Assembly: GCA_003020985.1 (NCBI GenBank)
Contig: PXRM01000014.1
Coordinates: 62,001-126,000 of the forward strand
Reading direction: 5' to 3'
DNA length: 64,000 nucleotides
Origin: Halobacteriales archaeon QS_4_70_19
GTDB taxonomy: Archaea > Halobacteriota > Halobacteria > Halobacteriales > Haloarculaceae
Shown here: in pieces, positions 17,722 to 25,908 of the stretch
How the letters are laid out: each line of letters begins with the position of its first letter
Numbering within the stretch: position 1 is the first letter of the stretch
The notes under the pieces: model-generated
The model's database searches: none
Seen by the model: only the letters and a program-made list of their open reading frames with translations
Told to the model about the DNA's origin: nothing
Made by a program: the position numbers and the translations under genes

Positions 17722-19587
17722 ATGGACCACGACCGCGACTACGACTACGCCGACCTCGGACTCGTCGCGGGGCTGGAGATCCACCAGCAGCTCGACACCG
17801 CGACGAAGCTGTTCTGCTCCTGCCCGACGGTTCGCCGGGAGCCCGAGGCGGCGGACCGCCGCTTCACCCGCTACCTCCACCCGACGCGCTCGGAACTGGG
17901 GGAGATCGACGAGGCCGCCCTGGAGGAGTCGAAGGTCGAGCGCGAGTTCGAGTATCTCGCCTTCGACACCACCTGCCTCGTCGAGGAGGACGACGAGCCG
18001 CCCGCCCGGCTGGACGAGGAGGCCCTGGAGACGACCCTCGAGATCGCCGCGCTGCTGGACATGGACGTCGTCGACGCGGTGCAGGTGATGCGGAAGATCG
18101 TCGTCGACGGGTCGAACACGACGGGCTTCCAGCGCTCGGCGCTCGTCGCGACCGATGGCGTCATCGACACGAGCGAGGGGCCAGTCGCCATCACGGACAT
18201 GCTCCTGGAGGAGGAGTCCGCCCAGCGCGTCGAGGAGACCGACGAGGGTGTCCGCTTCGGGCTCGATCGGCTCGGCATCCCGCTCGTCGAGATCGGCACC
18301 GGCCCGGACGTCCGCTCGCCCGAGCAGGCCCGCGAGGCCGCCGAACGCATCGGCATGCTGCTCCGCTCGACGGGGAAGGTCAAGCGCGGCCTCGGCACCA
18401 TCCGCCAGGACGTCAACGTCTCCATCGAGGCCGGCGCCCGCATCGAACTCAAGGGGGTACAGTCGCTCGACGACATCGACGACATCGTCCGCCTGGAGGC
18501 CCACCGGCAGGTCCGGCTGCTGGAGCTCCGCGACGACCTCGCAGAGCGCGACGCGAGCGTGGGCGAACCCCGGGACGTGACCGACGTGTTCGCCGACACG
18601 GAGTCGGGGGTCATCGCGGGCGCGTCGGCCGTCGTGGGGGTCCCGCTGTACGGCTTCGACGGCGTGGTCGGCGCCGAGATACAGCCGGACCGTCGTCTCG
18701 GCACCGAGCTGTCCGACCACGCGAAGCGCCGCGGCGCCGGCGGCATCTTCCACACGGACGAGCTACCGGCGTACGGCGTCACGGAGGCGGAGGTAGACGA
18801 GCTCCGCGAGGCGGTCGGTGCGGGCGAGGAAGACGCCGTCGCCATCGTCGCTGCCTCGCGCGAGGTCGCCGAGGCGGCCATCGAGGCGGTCGCCGAGCGC
18901 GCCGCGACCGCGCTGGAGGGGGTCCCCGAGGAGACCCGCGACGCCATGGAGGACGGCACCTCCCGCTACCTCCGCCCGCTGCCCGGCGCGGCGCGGATGT
19001 ACCCGGAGACGGACGTGCCCCCCGTGGAGCCCGACCCCAGCGAGGTCGAGCGGCCGGAGCTGCTCACCGAGAAGGTCGAGCGCTACCAGGACGAGCACGG
19101 GCTCGACGCCGGCCTCGCCGAGCAGGTCGCCTACGGCCGCCGGATGCCGGTCTTCGAGGCGGCGGTCGCGCGTGGCATCGACCCGACGACCGCGGCGACG
19201 ACGCTCGAGTCGACGGTCACGGAACTCCGGCGCGAGGAGGTCCCCGTCGAGAACCTCACCGACGACCACCTGCTCGCCGTCCTCGAACTGGAGGCGGACG
19301 GCGACCTCGCCAAGGAGGGCATCGGCGAGGTGCTGACGGTGCTGGCGGAGCAGCCCGGCCTCTCGGCCGAGGCCGCGGTCGAGGAGGCCGGCCTCTCCGG
19401 CGTCGACGAGGCGGAGGTCCGCGAGGCCGTCGTCGGGGTCGTCGAGCGCAACGCCGACCAGATCGAGACGGAGGGGATGGGCGCCTTCTCCGCGCTGATG
19501 GGCGAGGCGATGGGCGCGCTCCGCGGGAAGGCCGACGGCGAGGTGGTGAGCGACGTACTGCGCGAGGAGATACAGAAACGGGCGTAG
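17722..19587 (+). CDS. gatE: Glutamyl-tRNA(Gln) amidotransferase subunit E
   Basis: 621 aa, full length. With GatD it converts Glu-tRNA(Gln) to Gln-tRNA(Gln) in archaea, which lack glutaminyl-tRNA synthetase. Family blocks are clear: GLVAGLEIHQQLDTATKLFCSCPT at the N-terminus, RKIVVDGSNTTGFQRSALVA, LEEESAQRV, PLVEIGTGPDVRSPEQARE, GTIRQDVNVSI and the GAD insertion domain, then YLRPLPGAARMYPETDVPPV and a C-terminal GatB/Yqey-type tRNA-binding tail (about 470-621). The ATG at 17722 fits the conserved start. gatD is not in the window. It is convergent with moeA1. Confidence 0.96.
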   Translation: MDHDRDYDYADLGLVAGLEIHQQLDTATKLFCSCPTVRREPEAADRRFTRYLHPTRSELGEIDEAALEESKVEREFEYLAFDTTCLVEEDDEPPARLDEEALETTLEIAALLDMDVVDAVQVMRKIVVDGSNTTGFQRSALVATDGVIDTSEGPVAITDMLLEEESAQRVEETDEGVRFGLDRLGIPLVEIGTGPDVRSPEQAREAAERIGMLLRSTGKVKRGLGTIRQDVNVSIEAGARIELKGVQSLDDIDDIVRLEAHRQVRLLELRDDLAERDASVGEPRDVTDVFADTESGVIAGASAVVGVPLYGFDGVVGAEIQPDRRLGTELSDHAKRRGAGGIFHTDELPAYGVTEAEVDELREAVGAGEEDAVAIVAASREVAEAAIEAVAERAATALEGVPEETRDAMEDGTSRYLRPLPGAARMYPETDVPPVEPDPSEVERPELLTEKVERYQDEHGLDAGLAEQVAYGRRMPVFEAAVARGIDPTTAATTLESTVTELRREEVPVENLTDDHLLAVLELEADGDLAKEGIGEVLTVLAEQPGLSAEAAVEEAGLSGVDEAEVREAVVGVVERNADQIETEGMGAFSALMGEAMGALRGKADGEVVSDVLREEIQKRA

Positions 19588-19695
19588 GACGGTATTCGTC
19601 CGTTGTTCCGGTCGTTTTCACATAACCGACCGCGTTCCGACCGTACGCCGACAGTTCGCATCGTACCGGGCGAGAGCGATGCGAGCAGTCCGCCC

Positions 19696-20943
19696 CTACC
19701 TGTAGTGTTCCCAGTCTTCGACCGGGACGGTCTCGCCCTCGGCGAACCCCTCCGACTCCTCGGGCACCACGACCCAGCCGTCCGCGAGCGCCACCGACGA
19801 GAGCACGCCCGAGCCCGAGGCGCGGGTCGGGGTCGCCGTCAGGCCCTCGTTGTCGTCGCCGTCCGCCGTCTCGACCTGCACGCGCGCGAACGTCCGGACG
19901 CCGGGTCCGCTGGGGAGCTTCCGCGCGAGCGTCGCCGTCCGGGTGGGGTGCTCGCGTCGGGGGAGGTGGCCGGCCCGCTTGATGGCGGGCCGGAGGAACT
20001 GGACGGCGTTGACGATGCAGGCGACGGGGTAGCCGGGGAGCATCAGGACCGGCGTATCGCGGACGATGCCGAAGCCGAACGGGTGGCCCGGCTTCAGCGC
20101 GACCCCGTGGACCAGCACCTCCCCGAGGCGGTCGACGACCTCCGGGATGAGGTCGCGCTCGCCGACCGAGGAGCCGCCCGTCGTCACCACGATGTCCTTC
20201 GTGAGATCGCGCTCCAGCGCCGCGCGGAGCGCCTCCGGGTCGTCCGTGACGACGTTGCGGTAGGTGGCGGCCCCGCCCCAGCGTTCGACGTAGCGCGAGA
20301 CGGTGAGCCCGTTCGTCTCGACCACCTCGCCGGGGCCGGGGTCGCGCTCGACCACCTCCTCGCCGGTCGGGACGACGCCGACGGTCGGCCGGTCGTGGAC
20401 CTCGACCCGGCGGACGCCACAGGACTTCAGCAGCCCCATATCCGAGGGCCGGAGCTGGTGGCCGGGCTCGTAGAGGCGCTGGCCCTGCTCGACGTCCTCG
20501 CCGGGCGGGGCGACGTTCTCGCCCTCCGCGACGGCGTCGAACACCTCCACCTCGCCGGCGAACAGGTCCGCGTGCTCGACCATCACCACCGCGTCGGCCC
20601 CGTCGGGCAGGGCGCTCCCGGTGTGGACGCGCGTGGCCTCGCCCGGCCCGACGCTCGTCTCCGCGGGGTCGGCGTCGTCGCCCACCTCGCGGAGCACCTC
20701 CGGCGCGCGGTCGCTGGCGCCGAACGTGTCCGCGGCGCGGACGGCGAACCCGTCCATCGCGGCGCGGCGGTAGTCGGGGACCGCCCGCCGGGCGTCCACG
20801 GGCTCGGCCAGCGCGCGTCCCTCCGCTGTCGAGAGAGGGACCGTGTCCGTCCGGGAGAGCGGCGTGACGGCCTCGCGGAGCCGTTCCCGGGCGGCCGCGA
20901 CCCGGGTCACCTCCTTGAACCCGTGCTCGTGCAGGTCGCTCAT
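19696..20943 (-). CDS. moeA1: Molybdopterin molybdenumtransferase MoeA (copy 1, intact)
   Basis: 415 aa. MoeA inserts molybdate into adenylylated molybdopterin. Motifs: VPDYRRAAMDGFAVRAADTF (domain III/active-site region with the AMDG motif), GADAVVMVEHA, the MogA-like domain with VGVVPTGEEVVE, DIVVTTGGSSVGERD, HGVALKPGHPFGFG and LMLPGYPVACIV, and a beta-barrel C-terminal domain ending VEDWEHYR. All catalytic blocks are present, in contrast to the damaged second copy at 57151. The ATG at 20943 begins MSDLHEHGFKEVTRV, typical of the haloarchaeal paralogue. It is divergent from the Tat-protein gene at 21052. Confidence 0.94.
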   Translation of the reverse strand: MSDLHEHGFKEVTRVAAARERLREAVTPLSRTDTVPLSTAEGRALAEPVDARRAVPDYRRAAMDGFAVRAADTFGASDRAPEVLREVGDDADPAETSVGPGEATRVHTGSALPDGADAVVMVEHADLFAGEVEVFDAVAEGENVAPPGEDVEQGQRLYEPGHQLRPSDMGLLKSCGVRRVEVHDRPTVGVVPTGEEVVERDPGPGEVVETNGLTVSRYVERWGGAATYRNVVTDDPEALRAALERDLTKDIVVTTGGSSVGERDLIPEVVDRLGEVLVHGVALKPGHPFGFGIVRDTPVLMLPGYPVACIVNAVQFLRPAIKRAGHLPRREHPTRTATLARKLPSGPGVRTFARVQVETADGDDNEGLTATPTRASGSGVLSSVALADGWVVVPEESEGFAEGETVPVEDWEHYR

Positions 20944-21051
20944 ACCGGGGGGAGGGGCGGGCGGCGCAAAAACTGGGGGGTCGTCGCCTCCGGTCCGGGA
21001 CACCCGCCGGGAGATGGAAGATACTTGTCCTCCGGGGGGGATGGTGGGAGC

Positions 21052-22125
21052 GTGAACCGCCGGGCTGCGCTCCGTCGGCTGGCTCGCGAGCGCGCGGCCG
21101 ACGAGTCCTGGCTCCCGGCCCGGGAGGAGACGCTCGGCCGCCGGGCGTGGCTCAAGCGGGCCGGCGCGGCGACGGTCGGCCTCGGTGCCGCCATCGCCAC
21201 GAACAACGCCGTCCTCGGCTACGGAACGGTGACGGGGACGAACATCACCGAGCAGTCCATGGACTCGATGGCCGCCCGGCCGTTCCTCGAGATGGAGCGG
21301 CGGGCGCCCGTCCCCGGCGGCCGGCTGGAGATCGACCGCCGCGGTGAGCGCCTTACCGTCCGTGGCGACGGAGTCCGTCGGCTCTCGCTCGCGGAGGCGA
21401 CACCGGCGATGGCTCGCGAGGCGGCCACCGCGGTCGGTGTCGACCCCGAGACGGTCGGCGAGACGACCGCCGACGTGCTCGCAATCCAGGCAGACGACGT
21501 GCGGTGGGAGCCGGTCACGTTCGACGCGTTCCGCGAGACGGTCGCGGCGGGCACTCCCCGGCCCGTCACCACGGGCCTCCTCCGGGCGCGGTACACCGAC
21601 GCGAACCCGGAGACGGTGGCCGCGTTCACCGGCGCGGACCCGGCGGACCCGGTCGCGACCGCGTACGCCCTCGCCGAGGCGTTCCGCGAGACGACCTACT
21701 ACGACGTCCCGCGGTACCTCGCCGGATCGATCCAGTACAACGTCCTCCTGAACCTCGTGAAGCTCCGGCCGTACCTCCGGTCGGACACCTCGTTCGAGGC
21801 CCTCGCGGCTGGCCGGACCCGGGGGATGTTCTGCCAGGAACTCACCCACCGCTCGATCGAGGCGTTTCACGCCCCCTCCGTCCTCGAGCAGTCCCCGCCG
21901 GTCGCGTCCGTCGTGGCGTTCGATCCACGCCACAGGCACAACTACACGGCCCTCGCCACGGTCACCCGCCGTGCCGGCGACCTCGTCGTCCCCATCGCCT
22001 TCCTCGACTACACCCACTCCACGCTGTACGACGACCTGAACCTCCGTGGCGTCCTGGGCGAGGGGCTGGAGGCGTACAACTCGCGTCATCGAGCGCGGGA
22101 GCTGACATGGTGGCAGCATCGGTGA
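21052..22125 (+). CDS. Tat-signal protein of an unrecognised family (paralogue A of the HTTM-flanking pair)
   Basis: 357 aa from a GTG at 21052. After a basic N-terminus a Tat-like signal, GRRAWLKRAGAATVGLG, precedes LGYGTVTGTNITEQS at the expected signal-peptide end. The rest is soluble and mixed alpha/beta. It is a paralogue of the protein at 23682: shared elements are LGYGTxxGTNxTEQS, TTGLLR, FxETTxYD, a conserved Cys (C261) in a CxxxTxRxxEAxHA block, ALAxVTRR, HSxLYxDxxLRGxLG and a final HRxxxLxWW. The conserved His, Cys and Trp suggest an enzyme, but I know of no named family. Its stop overlaps the start of the HTTM gene (TGATG), so the two are translationally coupled. Confidence 0.8.
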   Translation: MNRRAALRRLARERAADESWLPAREETLGRRAWLKRAGAATVGLGAAIATNNAVLGYGTVTGTNITEQSMDSMAARPFLEMERRAPVPGGRLEIDRRGERLTVRGDGVRRLSLAEATPAMAREAATAVGVDPETVGETTADVLAIQADDVRWEPVTFDAFRETVAAGTPRPVTTGLLRARYTDANPETVAAFTGADPADPVATAYALAEAFRETTYYDVPRYLAGSIQYNVLLNLVKLRPYLRSDTSFEALAAGRTRGMFCQELTHRSIEAFHAPSVLEQSPPVASVVAFDPRHRHNYTALATVTRRAGDLVVPIAFLDYTHSTLYDDLNLRGVLGEGLEAYNSRHRARELTWWQHR

Positions 22126-23618
22126 TGTCGCCCGGATCGGCCGGGCGCTGGGACCGGTTCCGGGCCGCCGTCGAACGCCGCCTCTCGGTCGACCGCCGGG
22201 CACTGGCGGCGCTCCGGGTCGCGCTCGGCCTGCTGCTGCTCGTGGACCTCCTCCTGCGGTCGCGGGCGCTCGTCGCCCACTACACCGACCGCGGGGTCCT
22301 GCCGCGCCCGGCGCTGCGGGAGGTCTACGGCCCGCTCGCGGATATCTCGCTCCACGCGCTCTCCGGCGGCGTCGCCCTGCAGGTCGCGCTGTTCGCGCTG
22401 GCCGGTCTCGCGGCGCTCGCGCTGACCGCCGGCTACCGCACCCGGCTCGCCGCGGTCGTCTCGTGGCTGCTACTCGTCTCCCTGCACGCGCGGAACCCGC
22501 TGGTGCTGAACGCCGGCGACTCCGTCCTCCGACGACTGCTGTTCTGGGGGCTGTTCCTCCCGCTCGGGGGCACCTGGTCGGTCGACGCGTTCACGGGTGA
22601 GCGTGACACGAGCGACCGGAACGGTACCGTCGTCGGCGTCGCGACGGCCGCGCTGCTCGTCCAGGTCGTTCTCGTCTACGCACTGAACGCCGTCATCAAG
22701 CTCCGCGGCGAGGCCTGGCCGAGCGGGACCGCCGTCCGGTACGTCCTCGGTATCGACCACCTGACGGTGCTGCTTGGCGACGCCCTCGCCGGCTACCCGG
22801 CACTGCTAGAACCGCTGGCCCGGGGCTGGCTCGTACTGCTGGTTCTCTCGCCGCTACTGCTCGTACTGACGGGCCGGCCGCGCGCACTACTCGCCGCCGC
22901 GTTCGCGGCCGGGCATCTCGGGATGGCGCTCACCCTCCGGCTCGGGCCGTTCCCGTTCGTCTCCATCGCGGCCCTGCTGCCGTTCCTCCCGCCGCGGATG
23001 TGGGATATGGCCGGTCGTCGGCTCCGCGGGGTCGTCTCGGCAGCCCGCCGCGGGCGCATCGAGCGCGCCCTGCGACGGGTCACGGTCCCGCTACCCCGGG
23101 AGTCGACACTGTCCGACCGGCTCCGCACGGTGGACCGTCGCGTCGCGCCGGTCGTCGTGGCCGCCCTCCTCGTGGCGGTGCTCCTCTGGAACGCCGTCTC
23201 CATCGGTGTCGCACCCGCCCCGGCCGAGGTGCGGGACGCGAGCGAGGAGTACCGGTGGGACATGTTCGCCCCGGAGCCCCGCCGGACGGACGGCTGGTAC
23301 GTCGCGCCGGCGACGCTGCCGTCCGGGGAGCGCGTCGACGCCTGGAACGGTGGCTCCGTCTCGTGGGGCCCGCCGCCCGACACCGCCACGACCTTCCCGA
23401 GCCACCGGTGGCTGGTCTATCTGCTCGACCTCCGGCGTCCCGGCGGGGCCCCGCTGCGTGACGACTTCGGTGCCTACCTCTGTGACCGCTGGGCGGCTCG
23501 CCACGACTCGCGCCCGACGGACGTGTCCGTCGTCTACGTCGAGCGCCCGGTCGTGCTCGACGGGCCGACGGAGACGCGGCGCGTCGACCTCGGGACGTAC
23601 CGCTGTCCGGCGGAATGA
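22125..23618 (+). CDS. HTTM-domain (vitamin K-dependent gamma-carboxylase-like) membrane protein
   Basis: 497 aa from the ATG at 22125 that overlaps the upstream stop (TGATG); an ATG at 22107 is possible. The HTTM domain begins with ALAALRVALGLLLLVDLLLR and HYTDRGVLPRP, has conserved HARNPLVLNAGDSVLRR in an early loop, and several further membrane helices up to about residue 370. The C-terminal extracytoplasmic part carries YRWDMFAPEPRRTDGWYV and SHRWLVYLLDL, the W-MF-P and RW blocks usual for bacterial and haloarchaeal HTTM proteins. The domain is related to the membrane half of gamma-glutamyl carboxylase, but the epoxidase and carboxylase function is not shown for prokaryotic members. It lies between two paralogous Tat-exported proteins. 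Confidence 0.88.
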   Translation: MSPGSAGRWDRFRAAVERRLSVDRRALAALRVALGLLLLVDLLLRSRALVAHYTDRGVLPRPALREVYGPLADISLHALSGGVALQVALFALAGLAALALTAGYRTRLAAVVSWLLLVSLHARNPLVLNAGDSVLRRLLFWGLFLPLGGTWSVDAFTGERDTSDRNGTVVGVATAALLVQVVLVYALNAVIKLRGEAWPSGTAVRYVLGIDHLTVLLGDALAGYPALLEPLARGWLVLLVLSPLLLVLTGRPRALLAAAFAAGHLGMALTLRLGPFPFVSIAALLPFLPPRMWDMAGRRLRGVVSAARRGRIERALRRVTVPLPRESTLSDRLRTVDRRVAPVVVAALLVAVLLWNAVSIGVAPAPAEVRDASEEYRWDMFAPEPRRTDGWYVAPATLPSGERVDAWNGGSVSWGPPPDTATTFPSHRWLVYLLDLRRPGGAPLRDDFGAYLCDRWAARHDSRPTDVSVVYVERPVVLDGPTETRRVDLGTYRCPAE

Positions 23619-23681
23619 GGGCCGGAGTCGAGCCGGGAGTGGGTGAAAAAGCACTTACCACTGATACCGAAACGCCCGTTA

Positions 23682-24719
23682 ATGCGCCCGGACTCGCCCG
23701 ACGATGACCCGGCGAATGAGGAGCCGGACACCGGGCGGTCCGTCTCGCGCCGTCAGGTGCTCGCCGGAGCGGCGGCGGCCACCGGGATTGCGAGCGCCGC
23801 CACGGTGAACCGGTTCCTGCTGGGGTACGGGACGCTGTCGGGGACCAACGTCACCGAGCAGTCGCTCTCGGACCTGGCGTCCGCCCCGTTCGCGGCCGGG
23901 ACGCGGACGGTGTCGGTTCCCGGCGGCCAGCTGGAGCTGACGGGCGACCGCCTCACGCTGGTCGGTACGGATTCGGCGGCGTGTCACCTTCCCGAGACGA
24001 CGCCCGAGCGAGGGGCCGAACTCGCCGCGCAGGTCGACATCGACCCGGAACCGGTCCGGCAGGTCGTTGCGGATGTCCGGTCGGTTCGTCGGGGGAACGT
24101 CCGGTTCGCCCCGGTACGGTTCGACGAGTTCTCCGACGCCGTCGCCCGGGGCCGCCCGCGTCCAGCGACGACCGGGTTACTCCGTTCGCCGCGGGCCGTG
24201 GTGGCGCCGGCCGACGTGTGGGCGTTCGTCGGTGAGCCGACTACGGCACCGACCGACCTCCTGCGGCGGCTCGCCGAGCGGTTCCACGAGACGACAGCGT
24301 ACGACCTCACGAGGTTCGCGGGCAACGTCGTGGAGAACCGCCTCCCGGGCGGCAACCCACGCCGGCCACTGTCGGAGAGTTCCTTCTCGACGCTCCGGAC
24401 CGACGACGCCGATGGGCTCCTGTGCTGGGACTACACGCGCCGAGGGGTCGAGGCGATACACGCGGTGCCGGCGCTTGACGGGCGGCCCGCCGCCGCGGCC
24501 ACCCCGGCGCGCGACGACCGACACGGACACGTCTTCATGGCGTTGGCCGCCGTGACGCGCCGCGGTGACGGCGTCCCGGCCGTCGTCGTCACGTTCGTCG
24601 AGTTCGTTCATTCGGCGTTGTACGGCGATGTCGGGCTCCGAGGGGCACTCGGCGCCGACCTGAACGCCTACGACGAACTCCACCGAGTCACGTCACTTCC
24701 CTGGTGGAACGGTGCCTGA
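23682..24719 (+). CDS. Tat-signal protein of an unrecognised family (paralogue B of the HTTM-flanking pair)
   Basis: 345 aa from the ATG at 23682. The Tat motif SRRQVLAGAAAATGIASAA is followed by FLLGYGTLSGTNVTEQSL. It aligns end to end with the protein at 21052: GTNVTEQS, TTGLLR, FHETTAYD, conserved Cys (C248) in LCWDYTRRGVEAIHA, ALAAVTRR, HSALYGDVGLRGALG and HRVTSLPWW. No family is recognised. The gap from the HTTM stop is 63 bp and contains an AT-rich stretch (GAAAAAGCACTTACC) that could be its own promoter. Being a divergent duplicate on the other side of the HTTM gene, it probably works with the same membrane partner. Confidence 0.8.
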   Translation: MRPDSPDDDPANEEPDTGRSVSRRQVLAGAAAATGIASAATVNRFLLGYGTLSGTNVTEQSLSDLASAPFAAGTRTVSVPGGQLELTGDRLTLVGTDSAACHLPETTPERGAELAAQVDIDPEPVRQVVADVRSVRRGNVRFAPVRFDEFSDAVARGRPRPATTGLLRSPRAVVAPADVWAFVGEPTTAPTDLLRRLAERFHETTAYDLTRFAGNVVENRLPGGNPRRPLSESSFSTLRTDDADGLLCWDYTRRGVEAIHAVPALDGRPAAAATPARDDRHGHVFMALAAVTRRGDGVPAVVVTFVEFVHSALYGDVGLRGALGADLNAYDELHRVTSLPWWNGA

Positions 24720-24790
24720 ATTCATCTCGGACGGCGGGTATGAGCGCTTTCGATGGTGGTTGTGAGCGTGCCACGAGCCCAGCCACAAAC

Positions 24791-24800
24791 CGTATATCCC
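24791..24800 (+). promoter_or_regulatory. TATA-like box for the first archaeosortase gene
   Basis: CGTATATCCC lies about 25 bp upstream of the GTG at 24821 in the 100-bp gap after the Tat-protein gene. The spacing supports leaderless transcription from that GTG and decides the start codon over an upstream ATG at 24704. Confidence 0.55.
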
Positions 24801-24820
24801 GGCGCGTCGACCGACCACGT

Positions 24821-25807
24821 GTGTCGCAGGGACTGACCGACGCGCTGGCCTGGGTCTCCATCGCCGTGTTCACCCTGGCGGTGCTCGCGGAGCTGCGCGA
24901 CCGCCGGACGGCCCGCTTCGTCGCGGTCGGGGCGTGGGCCGCCTTCGCCGTGTTCTGGCTCGCGCTCGTCCCCCAGTTCCTGCTCGTCGAGAAGAGCGCC
25001 ATCGAGGGCGTCCTCAGTGCGCTCGCCGTCCCCGCGTCGCTGTCCGCCGCCTACCTCCTCTACCGTGGCCGCGAGTCGCTGCTCGTACTCACGCGGGGCG
25101 TGGCCGTGATGGGCCTCATCTACCTGCCCGCCACCACCATCCCCTGGATCTACGGGCCGCTCGTGGAGACGACGACCGCGCAGGTCGACTTCCTCATCCG
25201 GCTCGCCGGCTACGACCCGACGGTGACGACCGGCGAGAACGGACTGCGCAACACCTTCGTCTTCACCACGGACGGCCACCAGTACGAGACGTTCATCATC
25301 CTCGCGTGCACGGGGCTGGGGAGCATGGCCATCTTCGCCGGCCTCATCGCCGCGGTGCGGGCCCCGCTCCGCAGGAAGTTCGCCGCACTCGCGGTCAGCG
25401 TCCCGGTTATCTGGGTGCTCAACCTCGTCCGGAACGCGTTCATCGCGGTCGCCTTCGGCAAGCAGTGGTTCCAGGTCGCGGTCCCGCAGGTGTCGATGCT
25501 GTTCGGCGTCCCCGCCGGGCAGGAGGGGCTGGTTTCCTTCTACCTCGCCGACAAGGTCATCGCCCAGTCCGCCTCCGTCGTCGCGCTGGTCCTCATCACG
25601 TACCCGGTCGTCCGGTTACTGCCCGAACTGGCGGCCGTCCTCGACGACGCACTCTACGTCGTCACCTACCGGGAGTTCCACATCGCTGAGGCGCTGGGGC
25701 TGGAGGACGCGAGCGCCGGCGCGACCGGGGAGCGAGAGGACGGCGCCGGGCGGGAGCCGCCACGCCGCAGCGACTCCGGCCCCGTCGGCCCGACCGACGA
25801 CGACTGA
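24821..25807 (+). CDS. Archaeosortase A family membrane protease/transpeptidase, divergent paralogue
   Basis: 328 aa from a GTG chosen because a TATA box lies 25 bp upstream. Seven or eight membrane helices are followed by a hydrophilic tail. Archaeosortases cleave the C-terminal tripartite signal of PGF-CTERM surface proteins and promote their attachment to archaetidyl lipid. The catalytic Cys is C163 (LACTGLGSM) and the first catalytic Arg is R204 (NLVRNAF), 41 residues later, as in Haloferax volcanii ArtA. At the third catalytic position this protein has Lys (K245, LADKVIAQS) instead of Arg, and the loop before it is two residues longer. It may be altered in specificity or inactive. A second archaeosortase follows 100 bp downstream. 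Confidence 0.88.
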   Translation: MSQGLTDALAWVSIAVFTLAVLAELRDRRTARFVAVGAWAAFAVFWLALVPQFLLVEKSAIEGVLSALAVPASLSAAYLLYRGRESLLVLTRGVAVMGLIYLPATTIPWIYGPLVETTTAQVDFLIRLAGYDPTVTTGENGLRNTFVFTTDGHQYETFIILACTGLGSMAIFAGLIAAVRAPLRRKFAALAVSVPVIWVLNLVRNAFIAVAFGKQWFQVAVPQVSMLFGVPAGQEGLVSFYLADKVIAQSASVVALVLITYPVVRLLPELAAVLDDALYVVTYREFHIAEALGLEDASAGATGEREDGAGREPPRRSDSGPVGPTDDD

Positions 25808-25908
25808 CGACCGATGTCGCCACCACCGTCGCGCCGCGCCGGGTCGTCATGTATCACCGGAGCAGCCCCGGGCAAGACCTATAGGCGGAATCACCCAACG
25901 GTGGGTCG

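Noticed and set aside
24704..24820. Upstream ATG as the start of the first archaeosortase
   Set aside because: It would add 39 non-membrane residues that include the Tat-protein stop region and the TATA box; the GTG at 24821 is at the leaderless distance.
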